From positions 239,633 through 303,632 of the forward strand of contig WHVD01000105.1 of NCBI GenBank assembly GCA_015178975.1: a DNA stretch of 64,000 nucleotides. The letters run 5' to 3'. Position numbers and translations under genes: made by a program. The DNA comes from Hysterangium stoloniferum (Eukaryota > Basidiomycota > Agaricomycetes > Hysterangiales > Hysterangiaceae). A model generated the notes under the pieces. That model was not told the DNA's origin. It saw nothing but the letters and a program-made list of their open reading frames with translations, and ran no database searches. Positions 1 to 11,215 of this stretch are shown piece by piece (within the stretch, counting starts at the first letter, position 1; each line of letters starts with the position of its first letter).

Positions 1-649
1 AATTATCCACACCGACATTCGCTGTATGGCTCTCATATACAGCTTCTCGTGTGCTGCATGCACCAAGATGCCTGGCTTCGCGATCTTGCTGGAGATGTAT
101 TGAATGTTGTAGTGGAGGACACACATCTCAACATAGCGTCCTTGACGCTTCATATGGATGAGGTCACGTCCCATTCAATATGGTGTTACATCTGCGACCT
201 GAAAACCCTCTTCGACGACAGCACGCTTCCCACGGATCATATCAACCAGGTGAATGCGGTGTCCTCGCTCATTGAGCCCCTCCTAAGGTATGTTGACAAT
301 GTTTTACTTTCAAGCATACTCTCATATCTGACCATTCAAATATCCTCCCAGTCTGATGCAGACACACACAAGTCTAAATTTCTGGCTCCTCTGGTCAGGC
401 AAGGAACTAATTGAGGTTACTCTGAAGCTGTTAGCTGCCTCTTCCGACGTCGAATCCGCATGTACCACAGTGCGCAGCCTCAATATCATCCCCATTATCG
501 CTTGTCTTCTTCTACATTGGGACGCAATGGGCGGCTCAACCAATGATCAATACCTCTGTGCCGAGCTCGAACGATTAACCCTTGCGGCTCATTCCTTCCT
601 TTGTGTTATCGCCACACCTTTCACCCGTGTGTGCGTAACAACTAATTAA
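1..649 (+). pseudogene. Family-A gene, exons 4-5 only (copy 1, cut by window edge)
   Basis: The window opens inside exon 4 of the recurring family-A gene. Exon 4 is open from base 1 to 287 and contains the family signature LLVCCMH followed by WLRDLAGDVL. Intron 4 is 288-351 (GTATGT...CCCAG, 64 nt), the same length and splice sites as in other copies. Exon 5 starts at 352 in the shifted frame and runs to a TAA at 647-649. That stop lies about 20 codons before the usual family stop, just after the conserved segment FLCVIATPFT. Exons 1-3 lie outside the window, so it is unknown whether the whole gene is functional. Function unknown. Confidence 0.75.
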
Positions 650-1010
650 AATCCAGATCAGTTTGGAATACCATGACTGGCCTGCCGATGCGCTTGTTCC
701 ATCCATTCCCCACGCATAATTTCTCTTGGATAAACCCGATATACTATCCGAACCGAGAGGAAGGATAGTACTATTACTCTGTTCTTCACTCGCCTTTTGG
801 CAATATTTCCAAATTATTTAGCTGCATAGTTTGAGCCAATTAAAGAGCGCATATAGTCACTTTTACCATCTTTGCGTGCGTGGAAGCTTCTCTTTGATGC
901 TATTCACACGTTTCATATATTGGTGGGCCTAGGTAGTAGCCAGAATCACATCCGATGTATCAACGAGAATCACGTCAAATAGAATACCACTCGGAGGTCT
1001 CAAAGAAAGC
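650..1010 (+). repeat. S block: spacer between A and B
   Basis: No gene of its own on the plus strand. It carries the family spacer that follows every A copy, including the AAGAGCGCATATAGTCAC segment and ATCAACGAGAATCAC. The opposite strand holds a decayed version of the small convergent ORF that is better preserved at 24844-25122. Confidence 0.65.
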
Positions 1011-1885
1011 AGCGTGTCAGTTGGTTGGGATACCATGGAGCCGGTTGAAGAACAGCAAACAACACCCGCGACAATTAATCCATGACGACGTTTATTTGGT
1101 CAAATTCGTCTAATCTTCAAAATCTATGTTCAATTACGGGATCGGCTACCATGAGGCACAACGCTCTGGAATACACAAAGGTGGCTTTAAAACGTACAGC
1201 GACGGCGTTGGGAGGATTACATACATCCATTAGAAACCTTAACCTACCGCCAGAGGACCTCCTTCCCATAATGTCGAATATTTAACAGAAGGTCGAACGA
1301 GCACCGCAAGGCACTTTGGAGATCGGTATAATGGGTAACTGCGAGGAATCTAGGTTCCATGACCACGTGATAGAAAACGGTTCTAAATTAGGATACACAC
1401 ATGTATATGACCGATATTCTGTGAGAGTGGCTAGAATGTCGGTCATCACATGTGTAGTTGAGTTTTGTCGGATAATTCTTGATATACGAAAAAGAGGACG
1501 AAGCACCACGGACACGGGATGTCTTGAAGAAGATGAATCATCAGTACATTGGTACTTGATCCGGAGGGTTTACGGAGGGAAGTCCCGGCAATCTAGAATG
1601 CGCCTGGATTGGACACCTCGGAGCATCCCAGATAGCCGGACTTCCTCACAGCGCTTAAAACCATTTTACTCGTGAGTTTTCAATTTGACGAACTGAATGA
1701 TTTTCTTTAAACGGAACATTTGTGAGCACCTGCCGGGATTCGTGTTCCGAGTACCGCAAACAAGGACCAGAGTGAGATATGTTGTCGCTATTATCCGGGA
1801 GAATACGTTCCTCGGCGTCCGAGAACCTTGTAATACGGGGACTTCCCTCCGGGACCCGGACAAATCAAATTCCAAGTAACGGATG
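1011..1885 (+). repeat. B block of copy 1, decayed ORF
   Basis: This block recurs downstream of A copies at 20.9-23.2, 32.4-33.3, 36.6-37.3, 45.4-46.2 and 49.3-50.2 kb. The longest open stretch here is 1316-1675 (119 codons), with the recurring words ENGSKL and DTGCLEEDE..WYLIR. An upstream open piece lies at 1082-1285. No copy gives one continuous frame and I could not place introns consistently, so coding capacity is uncertain. Function unrecognised. Confidence 0.55.
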
Positions 1886-2440
1886 CTTCGTCTCCATCAA
1901 GGCATCCTGTGTCGTTGGTCTTCTTCATCTTCATTTTCCTTCCTCAAGACCTATCTGATAAAAAATCAACTACTCTTGTGATCAAATATATTCCAGCCGC
2001 GCTCACAAAATATCAGTCATATACAGGGGTGTCACCCCACAGGCTTTGCGATATCTAATTTAGACCCGTTTGTTATCGGGTCACGAAGTGCCTTGAGCTG
2101 CTCGGTTGACCTTCTGTTCAATATTTGTAATTGTCGAATTTTTTTTTTTAAGTCGGATTCCATGGGAACGAGGCGCTCCGGCGTCAGGGCAAGGTTTCGA
2201 ATGGACAGAAATACTTTATGGAATCCACCCTGCACCGTCCATGTCCATTCTCAAAAGCCCTCCTTTGATTTTAGAGTTTGGCGCCTCATGATCGCTGATC
2301 CGGAGATTGAACGTAGATTTCGAATATTAGATGAATCTAACCGAGATAAACATCGGCATGGATTAGTGAGTGATTGTTGCGGGTGTTGTTTGGTGGTCTT
2401 CAATGTCTTGGTTCATGCTATCACCTAACTGACTGACAGG
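1886..2440 (-). repeat. B block of copy 2, inverted, truncated
   Basis: Reverse-strand version of the B block. The piece 2235-2032 reads RNLALTPERLVPMESDL, matching the B-block words RNL...LERLAPMGSDL elsewhere. It meets the copy-1 B block tail to tail near 1885, making the first 4.6 kb an imperfect palindrome. Confidence 0.6.
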
Positions 2441-2675
2441 ATGCTTTCTTTGAGACCGTCCAGTGGGATTCTAATTTACGTGATTCTCGTTGATGGATCG
2501 GATGTAATTCCAGACACTACATGGGGCCACCAATAAATACGCGTGTACAGCATTAACGAGAAGCTGCCAAGCACACAAAGGCGGTAAAGAGTGACTATAT
2601 GGGCTCTTGAATTGGCCGAAACAATGTAGCTTTACACATCCTTCCTCCTGGTGTATCGGTGTTATTCAAGAGAAA
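2441..2675 (-). repeat. S block of copy 2
   Basis: Spacer between A (copy 2) and its B block, in reverse orientation, recognised by GATTCTCGTTGATGGATCGG and the GAAGCTGCCAAGCACACAAAG segment. The small convergent ORF (plus strand here) is interrupted by stops. Confidence 0.6.
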
Positions 2676-4625
2676 TTATGCGTACGGAATGGACGGAAGA
2701 AGGGCATCGGCAGGCCAGTAATGGTGCTCTAAAGCGGATCGGGACTTTGAATTAGATGTTGCGCACACACCGGTGAAAGGTGTGGCGATGACATAAAGGA
2801 AGGAATGAGCCACGAGGGTTAGTCTTTTAAGGTAGCGACCGAGGGGTTGATCGTTGATTGAGGAGCGCATTGCGTCACAATGTGGAAGAAGACGAGAGAA
2901 CATGGTGATCATATCGAGGCTGCGCACTGTGGTACATGCGGATTCGATGTCGGAAGATCCACCTATCAGGTTCAGAGTGATCTTAATATGTTGCTCGCCT
3001 GACCAGAGGAGCCACGAATTTGGACTCGTGTGCGTCAGAATCAGACAGATTGGATAGTTTCATGGGCATATATGAGACGATTATGGAAGGTAAACCATTT
3101 TCAACATACCATAGGAGCGGCTCAATGAAAGAAGAAACAACATTCAGCTGGTTTATGTGATCGCTGCTGAGCGTGCTGTCCTTGAAGAAGGTTTGCAGGG
3201 CCCAGATATCATGCTGCAGTGAATACGATGTGTCCTCATCGATATTCACACTCGAGGACGTTATATGGAGGGCTGTTTCGTCCACTATACCCTTCAAAAC
3301 ATCTCCAGCAATGTCTCGAAACCAGGGATCTTGGTGCATACAACATACGAGAAGCTGTATCGGAGATTCATACAAAAGACCTCGGTGGGGGGATTTTGTC
3401 TGTTGTGGTTTGGTGGGCAGGATGAAAGGATGTTATATCGCGACGCATGGTTGTAACCAAAATTCAATACAACCTCTGATCGCAGTGAGCTCCTCTACAG
3501 ACAATTGCTGCACGTGGCTGACCAATTTCATAATATCCCCAAGGTCGCCGAGGAGAACGGTACTTTTAGACAAGGATGATAAATATCCGGCGATTTTTAC
3601 GATAAATGTCGACGCAACGTCATCAAGGTTGGTGTGTAACGGTGATTCGATGACCGCATTGTAAAGCGATGACGTAATTGCAGTTGATGGTCGATCTACA
3701 TCTGACAATCGAGCTCCAGGACAAAATAGTAAGGTAAAACCTAAACAAGTCATCAGTTTTGCAGTGTGACCGTCCCCCCTCCACTGTTAAACACTTGAAA
3801 ACCAGAACCCATCTAAGACCACTGACGCCTGGTGTCGAATCCTAGACGGGTAAGTTGTTCTACAAAAACATGAGTGTTTTGAGTGTATTCAATGATTGAC
3901 GGTGCTTTATCCCTACCTCATCAAATCAACGCTCTCTTGAATTATTCTTCCCAGTCTTGGCGGCGTAAGATACTTCTGTAAAAACTTGCTAAAGTGCTTG
4001 TCATTTCCATATGCACGTGCTATTCTCTCGTATATCGTCAACTTTGCCATCAGCGCAGCATTCTTTGCGGTGAAAAGCACTTTCATCCCAACCTTTTACA
4101 ACCCGACTCCTAAGTAATATCCTGGGCCAATTTCAATACTTGAAGATGAGCTATCAGCCAGGGAGCCCACTTTCCAGCCGATTTTATGGCTACGATATGG
4201 ACTGATGTTTGATGTCGTGTTGGTGGATCTTCCTCGTGTTTTAATAATACTTGGTGGGTCATGTCAATTTCTCTCTCTTTGACACTGAAAATATTTGTTG
4301 TTAACAGTGTACATTTGACAGGAAATTTCATGTTGCGCACCCATTTCTCCACCCACACTTCGACTTCTTCTTCAGACAGTGGTATGTGCTGGGCCTCTTC
4401 AGCTTCTCGGTAACATAAACCGTGCCCATGTTCGGGACAGCTCCATCGTTGTCGAAGCTTCACCCGGAATCTCTCCTTTATGCACGCCTAAATTATCTCC
4501 TCCCGTTCTTCTGCGTTCAATGCAGCTGGGGAAACCAAGGGTTTGAGCCACTCAACCTCTTGTAGGAGAGTCTCATCAGGTACGATATCGTGTCTGCTCA
4601 GAGTCGTCTCGTTTGACGTTGACAT
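2676..4625 (-). pseudogene. Family-A gene, full-length but broken (copy 2)
   Basis: All five exons can be followed from ATG at 4625-4623 (MSTSNE) down to a stop at 2676. Exon 1 carries an in-frame TAG around codon 58, shortly before the Cys cluster, so the copy cannot make the full protein. Exon 4 (about 3375-3110) and exon 5 (to 2676) are largely open. The intron-4 acceptor is mutated from CCAG to ATCTG. Other exons have the family junctions. Function unknown; the copy is probably dead. Confidence 0.8.
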
Positions 4626-5393
4626 TGGTGGGTAGCAAGTCGTACTCACACCGGAAATGGATGCTGTCGTTTAAGGTGCAGTTATCAGGAGGTAAATGTC
4701 CAGCTATAGCATTGTGGCGGGACTTTATACAGGATACCCAGGGTTTCATCCCTTCTTTGTAAAATAACTTGCAAACCCACTCAACCTCCTTCAATAATAC
4801 AGACTCTGGGATACTCTCAAGTTCCCTTTCTATTTTCTAAACTAATTTCTTCTGATAGTCTACCACAAAAACACCCATGGCAGCCAGGAATAGTTTGACA
4901 AGCTGCTGCCACCGCATAATGTGGCGATTTCAGTGTTCTTCAGTGCTATTTTTGTGGACAATCCAGCATTTTGCGCAGGCAGACGCAGAGCCGGTTTCAA
5001 GCTATAGCCTCGCGGCTGTTCTTGCACCGGGTATTGAAGCGGTCCGTTCACCCTTCTTGAATCATCCACCTGCAGGATAGTCTCAAATGAACTTCCTAAT
5101 TTCTTATACTAATTTCTGATCCTTCGTGAAATAGACTACCACAGGATGCACACATGGAAACTAATAATAGTCTAGTGAGTTGACATCGCATAATGCAACA
5201 ATTCTTTGGAGTTCTTGAGCGCCAGAAGCCTAGAACGAACGCCAGTCGGCCTGTTCTGATGTTTGAGAAGTGGCATCACCATGGATAATACGTATGAATG
5301 CAGTGTATGCTATCCTGAGCGATACTCAAAGGTCACTTTAACCATATTTGTATTCAATTCTCTCTATATTTTCACCCTACAAAATCTAGGTTA
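4626..5393 (-). repeat. P block: 5' flank of copy 2, partly duplicated
   Basis: Conserved upstream region of family A. It includes the CCACCAATG start context and the segments that follow it upstream in all copies. A partial second copy of the same flank appears at about 5090-5350. I see no gene here. A promoter role is inferred only from conservation directly upstream of the ATG. Confidence 0.55.
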
Positions 5394-5690
5394 AATTATC
5401 CCCATCCGCCCAATGCGAATGCGGTGCTTCGTGAACTCTTATCAAATTATGCGCACAACAACTGGGCCGCCATGAAAACGACCCACAGTCTCGAACCTGC
5501 ATTGGCCCACGACCTCGTCGATATGATTTACGGCATGGAAAAAATATATATGGGACCACGAGAAGTCGATATCAGGGACACCGTCATGCGAAGAACAGTG
5601 GCGTGGCCGTCATTGATGCATTCCAGTGGTTTTCTATTTAAAGTAATTGTCGCTCATAAATCGGATGTCAAACTAACGCTCAATATTATT
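5394..5690 (+). pseudogene. Unique open fragment, possible captured gene piece
   Basis: An open frame of roughly 80 codons reads NYPHPPNANAVLRELLSNYA and then HSLEPALAHDLVDMIYGME. It is preceded by CTAG, which could be an intron acceptor, and it runs into an S block near 5690. It has no counterpart in the other cassette copies, so it looks like a foreign exon trapped between rearranged copies. I do not recognise the protein. Confidence 0.35.
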
Positions 5691-5890
5691 CCATATGTAG
5701 TGCATATAGTCACTTTTGACCGCCTTCAGTTGCTTGGCAGCTGCTCGTTCATGCTACACACACGTGGCATATATTCGTAGGCCGTAGTAGTGGCTAGAAT
5801 CACATCCGATTTATCCACGAGAATCACTTAAATGGGATACCACTCGGAGGTCTCAAATAAAGTAGCATGTCAGTTAGTTAGGATAACATG
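5691..5890 (+). repeat. S block fragment
   Basis: Spacer sequence of the family (GCATATAGTCACTTTTGACC, then AGTGGCTAGAATCACATCCG) found here upstream of an A fragment instead of downstream, which shows rearrangement. Confidence 0.6.
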
Positions 5891-5924
5891 AAGAAAATAT
5901 CTCCATGGCAGATAGTTTGGAATG

Positions 5925-7005
5925 ACAGGCGTTCAATGATACGGAAATGAGGCAAAGGGAGGTAAAGCCTGGATAACTATGGAGTTGTCTCCAACATGGG
6001 CACGGTTTATGTGACCGAGCACCTGAAGACGACCGGTCAAACTGTTTGAAGAAGTTGTGGCGGTTTGGGGGGAAGAATGGATGCATAAAACGAAATATCC
6101 TTTTTATTTCCACTTTTCACATACCGGATGTTTTCAGTTCCCAGGAGACAGAAATTACCATGACACCCCCAGCGAGTATTAAGATGCGAGGGATATCTAC
6201 TAACAACACATCTAACCTCAGTCCACATGAAAGACATAACATGGACTGGGGAGCGGCCTCATTGAATGAGAGCTCATCTTCAAGTGTTGAAATTGGCCGG
6301 GTGTTACTGTGGAGTCGGGTCGGAAAGGGTTCGGATGAATGTCTTTACAACGCCAAGAGCACTTCACCTACTGCACAGTTGACGATATAAGAGCGAATTG
6401 CGCGTGGACCAGGGCGAGACCAGAAGGTCATCGACAAGTTTCTACACAAGTATCTCAATCTGTAAGACTGGGAATACTAATTCAAGAGACCGTGGATTTC
6501 ACGGGGCAAGGATACAACAGTGTCACTCATTAAACACGCAGAATATACTTAATGTTTGTAGACCCATATACTTTCCGAATTCGACAACAGGCGTCAGTTG
6601 TCTTAAGGGGGAGGTCTGCATTCCAGATGATATACAGCGGAGGAACGAGGGACACACTGCCAAGCTTTATGACAGCTTTGGGCTTTGCCTTGAATTGGTG
6701 TCCCGGCGCTCGATGGTCAGATACAGATCGGCCATCAACTGCAATTACGACATTCCTTGATAATATTAGAAGCAAATCACCGCTACACACCAGGTTGCAT
6801 CAAGGTTTATCGTAAAAATCGTTGGGGATTTGTCATGTAATACATCCTTTCCTCGCAAAACCTTCCGTCTAATTCGAACTCCACATCAGTATTGGAGGCC
6901 CATGCATGGTTGCCCTGCAGAGGGCGTTGCACCAGCCATTCGGCACAATATATAATCGTTTCTTTTTGATCCCGCAGGCACATGTCATCCAAACTAGAAG
7001 GAGGA
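5925..7005 (+). pseudogene. Family-A gene remnant (copy 3)
   Basis: The remnant starts within exon 1 (CCAACATGGGCACGG region), keeps intron 1 ending in GATGTTTTCAG near 6137, and keeps exon 2 up to about 6510. Exon 2 has frameshifts after SSSSSVEIG. Exon 3 follows from about 6563 and stops near 6815. Sequence then jumps to the last part of exon 5 (about 6870-7000). Exon 4 is missing. It is a clear pseudogene. Confidence 0.7.
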
Positions 7006-7300
7006 ATAGTATTATTGCTTTTCAATTAACTCGGTTTGTAACAGGATCTGTCTAACCCACATAACTTGAGCCAATTTAAGAGCGCATACAGTCATATGGT
7101 ACCATCACCCCGTGCTTTCAGCTTCTCCTTAATGACATTCATATGCAGAATAATATTGACGAACGTTAGTTTGACTCCCGATTTATTAACAACAATTATT
7201 TCAAATAGAACACCACTGGAAGGTCTCAAAGACAGCCACGCCACTGTTATGCACATGTGCCTTAGTTAGGATAGCACCAAGCAAGCCATTGACGAAAAAC
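7006..7300 (+). repeat. S block of copy 3
   Basis: Contains TTGAGCCAATTTAAGAGCGC and CACCACTGGAAGGTCTCAAA, the family spacer. No gene seen. Confidence 0.55.
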
Positions 7301-7319
7301 ACAGGACATCGGCCATAAT

Positions 7320-7540
7320 AATTCCAATCCAACTACCAATCACCCAGCTCTGTCATCGAAGAATCATTCGGCTCTGCTCTCTTCCCCCGTCACGCCTTCT
7401 TCATCCTATCCTTCGAAAAGCCGCCATTGGGATTAAATCTCATGAAGCCCCAAATATATGACCTCCTGGAGACGCTCCCTATTGGGCAGACACCGACACC
7501 GGGGGAAACTATAGCTGCGATCAGAGTTCATCTGCCATGA
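7320..7540 (+). pseudogene. Unique open fragment, possible captured exon
   Basis: About 72 codons are open in one frame between a TAA near 7318 and a TGA at 7538-7540. The frame includes EESFGSALFPRHAFFILSFE and then LMKPQIYDLLETLP. The composition looks protein-like and nothing similar occurs elsewhere in the window. It has no start codon and may be one exon of a host gene carried into the cluster. I do not recognise it. Confidence 0.35.
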
Positions 7541-8349
7541 TGCAGGAAATTCATCACATGTGTCGATGCGCCAGAGGAGGCTGCCATAATTACAATTCAT
7601 GATCTGTCGTCACATCTTCGCGTCACCCAAACGAGTCCCTGATAGATAACGTGAGCCTGGGGCGAATTATTCTACTCATAAGGACCGGGTAATAAAAATA
7701 CTGGCGTGTATTAATTAGGACTGAACATAGACTACATGCATGATTTATTAATGAAAATCTGACGGACTGGCCACAGACAGGCATATTCACTTTCAATGCT
7801 AATTAGCCTAAGTAAAGAATTATTAAAATGGGATGCTCGTTGGACTTCTGAAAGAATTGAATGCGAAGCGGATGTTTCCGTGAGATATAGCCGAGTGGAC
7901 AGCGCCCGAGGCTGTACCTGAGAAGCACTGTCATGGATAGCATCCACTAAATTTATATTCTATCAATGGAGATGTCACTTTTCAACTAGCGTAGAAGCTG
8001 AATTGCGCAAAGATATAGCGCTCAAGAAGTCGTAAGTTGCCACATTATGCGGTGAAGGCTCATCAAACTATTCGTAGGTGTCATATGTGCCCTCTGCCGT
8101 AGACGATCCGTAGACGATTTGTTGAAGAGCAAGAAATTATACATAGTGAGTGAACTTGAGAGTATCCTGGAGCGTGTGTACATGAAGGAGGTTGAACAGC
8201 TTCAAGTCGTGTAACAGGAAGGGAAGAAACGCTGTGTACGCTGCATAAAACACCGCCACAATGCTATACCTTGGGATTCATGCTCCTGATAACTGCAACT
8301 TACAAGCGCAGCATCCCCTTCCGGTATCACAACAACCTGCTACCCACCA
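7541..8349 (+). repeat. P block: 5' flank of copy 4
   Basis: Conserved upstream region of family A. It starts around GTGAGCCTGGGGCGAATTAT (7650), continues through TTGAATGCGAAGCGGATG and ends at CTACCCACCAATG. No gene seen. The first 100 bases are unassigned. Confidence 0.55.
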
Positions 8350-9080
8350 ATGTCAATTTCAAACGAAGCGACTCTGAGCAGCGACGATGTCGAAGAGGCT
8401 GAAAGTCTCCTACAAGAGGTTGAGTGGCTACAACCCTTGGTCTCCCCAGCTGCAATGATCTCAGTAGAAGGGGAGGAGGGAGTTGATGCGGCGATAAGGG
8501 AAAGATTCCGGGTAAGGCTTCGAGACCGATGGAGCTGTATCGAACATGGGCACGGTGTGTGTTATCGAGTTCCCGAAGACGACCAGCATATACCACTGTC
8601 TGCCGAAGATGTAGGTTTGGGCTGAGAAATGGGTGCGCCACATGGGATAGCATTTAATGCGTACTATTGACAAACTGGACGCTTTCAGTGGCTAGGAGAG
8701 ACAAATTGTCATGATCCACCGATTATTCTTAAAATGCGAGGTAGATCCACCACCGCCACATCCAACCTCAGTCCGCATTATAGTCATGACGTGGACTGGA
8801 CTGGGGAGTGGGTTCACTGTATGAGAGCTCGTCGACATCTTCAAGTATTAAAATTGAGCCGGGGTATTACTGTGGAGTCGTGTTGGAAAGCGTTGGGAAG
8901 ACTGCTGTGCTTTACAGTGCAAAGACAGCTGCACTGGTGGCAAAGTTGATGCTATACGAGCGAATGGTGTATGCAAACGACAAGGCCTGCCTTCAATTGG
9001 TGTCTCAGCGCTCGATGGGCAGATAGAGATCGGACATCAAGTGCAATTACGTCATCGCTTTACAATGATTTAATCAAATC
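8350..9080 (+). pseudogene. Family-A gene, internally deleted (copy 4)
   Basis: Exon 1 begins at ATG 8350 (MSISNEATLSSDDV) and is open to about 8600. A small deletion then shifts the frame before the exon-1/intron-1 junction. Intron 1 ends in CTTTCAG near 8688. Exon 2 runs to about 8980, where sequence passes directly into the middle of exon 3 (CCCGGCGCTCGATGG-like words) and stops near 9075. Exons 4-5 are absent. Confidence 0.7.
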
Positions 9081-9082
9081 AC

Positions 9083-10079
9083 TGTGTGGAGGAATGGGTG
9101 CGTAAAAAGAAATGCCATTTTTATGTACACTGTTCACAGACAGGATGTGTTCAGTCCCAAGGAGACAAATTGCCATGAACCACCGAATAATATCAAAGGA
9201 TGAGGGAGATCCACAACGCCACATGGATACTGTAAGGTTCGGCTTTTAAGATAGCGTAATCCTTCGGTTTGAGGGTCTTACGAAGAGGAACTAACAGAGT
9301 AGGAATAGGCTCCAATTCGAAATAACTGCTGTAGCTAATGGGTGGCTTCCCTATTTATGCTAACATTCGTAGACTAAACCCCCTAACGACAGATAATAGA
9401 AATGAAACAGTGTAATGATCGGAAAATTATCTACACTCTCTTTACCCCCTGAGACAACGGCGGTAGACCGCTCCGTGCCAAGTCCGCCACCAGGTCCGCT
9501 CCCGTTACAGATACTTAGTCCATCTCACACGCATGACATGGCCTGGGGAGTCGTCTCATCGCCGGATAGCTCATCGTCCAGTGTGTAAATTAGCCCTGAG
9601 TATTCCTGTGGAGTCAGTTTGGAAAGCATTGGGATGAAAGTGCTTTACAGAGCAAAGAAAGCTTCGCTAATAACAAAATTGATGATATACGAAAGAATGA
9701 CGTGTGGACCACGGGAAGGCCATAACTCGTTGACATGTTTCTCCTCAGGTCTGTCACTCCGCCACAACTGGGAATAATCGTTCAAGAGAGCGTTGATCTA
9801 ATGAGGCAGGGATAACACAGCATCAATCAGTGAATACACGTACAATCCTCACGTTTTTCTAGACCCACTTACCCCCCTCGAATTCTACAACAGGCGTCAG
9901 TGGTATTAGGGGGGATCTGGAATTCGAGTGATATGCAGTGGACAAACCATGGCTTGGGCCTTCAATTGGTGTCCCGGCGCTCGATGGGCAGATAGAGATC
10001 GGACATCGACTGCAAATACGTCATCGCTTTAATCAAATCACCGCCACACACCAACTTGGATGAGGTTGCATCAACATTA
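9083..10079 (+). pseudogene. Family-A gene, 5' part (copy 5, split by transposons)
   Basis: This holds the end of exon 1 with intron 1 (9083-9160), the start of exon 2 to 9230, the rest of exon 2 from 9515, intron 2 near 9815-9870, and exon 3 to 10079. It is interrupted by a solo LTR at 9231-9509. The gene breaks in exon 3 exactly where the Harbinger-like element begins; the missing half of exon 3 resumes near 20690. Confidence 0.7.
9231..9509. mobile_element. Solo LTR, 279 bp, with 5-bp target duplication
   Basis: The segment starts TGTAAGGTTCGG and ends CCCGTTACA. It is flanked by the direct repeat GATAC at 9226-9230 and 9510-9514. The host sequence on both sides is exon 2 of family-A copy 5. 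TG...CA ends with a 5-bp duplication are typical of a solo LTR left by recombination of an LTR retrotransposon. Confidence 0.85.
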
Positions 10080-10177
10080 GATGACTCTCCGTAGCGCTAG
10101 AATTCTAAATTCCCAGTTCTAAGTGATACTGCCGGTATGCCGATGGTGAAGCGACGACAGGGAAGCTGTCACGTCAC

Positions 10178-10497
10178 CTTTCGAAGGTGGATGATTCGTC
10201 CTAAACGAAAAATTATGAACGAGGGTCAGGACCCTCGTGCATAATTTTTGTGGGTACCTAATTCTCAATGTGTCATATATTAATCTATACATCCTTTTCA
10301 GTCATTTGCTTCCACTGCTGCCACCTGGCTGCCCTCTATGTATTGGTCTGCAGCTGCGACTCCTGCTTCATTCATTGCTTGCTATACCCTTTTTGTCTGG
10401 AAAGTCCTTTAAGGTTTACTGGTGAGCAAAACACTATTTAACACTCAGTGAAATGCGTCAAATAATTTACACAAATAAATACAAAGGTTACAAACAT
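10178..10497 (+). repeat. Repeat R, copy 1, with 42-bp near-palindrome
   Basis: Nearly the same sequence occurs inverted at 57897-58207. It contains a near-perfect hairpin at 10208-10249 (arms AAAAATTATGAACGAGGGTC). Edges are GAAGGTGGATGATTCGTCC and AAAGGTTACA. The open frame 10237-10425 is low-complexity and probably not a gene. The repeat could be an LTR or a small transposon; I could not see a target duplication. Confidence 0.7.
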
Positions 10498-10810
10498 ATA
10501 GGGGCTGTAGATTGAAATATGAGTCAAACTTTCAATGGTAGTAACATCTCTGCTTTGCTATTCCTTTTAAATGTCTTACAGCACCTTTGAACCATGTCCA
10601 ACACGGTCTGTATCCTTTCCTTCCACCAAGCTGGATGCCCCTACTGACATGTACACTACTAGACTTCCCTCTCGATAACCACACTCCATTTCTTGTGTAC
10701 CACTAAATACTACTCTATAACATGTTTTTAATTGTCTATACTAGACCCAAGAAATTGTTTACTGATCTAAAAATATTGCTGTATCTCAACAACTATTGTA
10801 TGGAAGTGTG
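10498..10810. other. Non-coding interior of the Harbinger element
   Basis: AT-rich stretch between repeat R and the transposase stop codon. I see no conserved frame or structured repeat in it. Confidence 0.4.
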
Positions 10811-10992
10811 CTACATGATCATTCTTGCAACATGATCATTCTTGTGAATATCACTCATGAGCATTGATGAAAATTTTGAATAAACATCATCGCCCTCAGC
10901 CTCTTGCCAGATATCACAATACACTGCATGAATCTGGTTGATACCAATACAATGTACCTGAAGATTGAATGCTTGAGTGATAACACAAAGTA

Positions 10993-11215
10993 CATTGGGT
11001 CAAAAAACTGCCCCAATATTTGTGCATTTTAGAAAGATTGATATTGTGTGAAGGAATGGCATCAGCAAAAATTCTGAAGGATTCTCATGATATACTAGAA
11101 CATGTTGGCTATCCACCAACTTAAGAAATCATGTGATTCCAATCAAAACCCATTGCTCAATAAATCAAACAAAGTAATCACTCATTGGGGCAGTTTTTTG
11201 ACTCTCTATTATTTT
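10993..11215 (+). repeat. Left long terminal inverted repeat of Tc1
   Basis: Starts CATTGGGTCAAAAAACTGCC. An inverted copy of its own tip, ATTGGGGCAGTTTTTTGAC, lies at 11184-11202, so the repeat itself looks like a MITE of about 210 bp. The partner repeat is at about 18292-18514. Confidence 0.8.

Noticed and set aside
1316..1675. 119-codon ORF as an independent gene
   Set aside because: It is part of the B block and is broken in every other copy; no start or intron model could be fixed.
10237..10425. Open frame in repeat R as a small membrane protein
   Set aside because: The related frame at 57953-58171 differs by frameshift in the middle, so it is not kept as protein.
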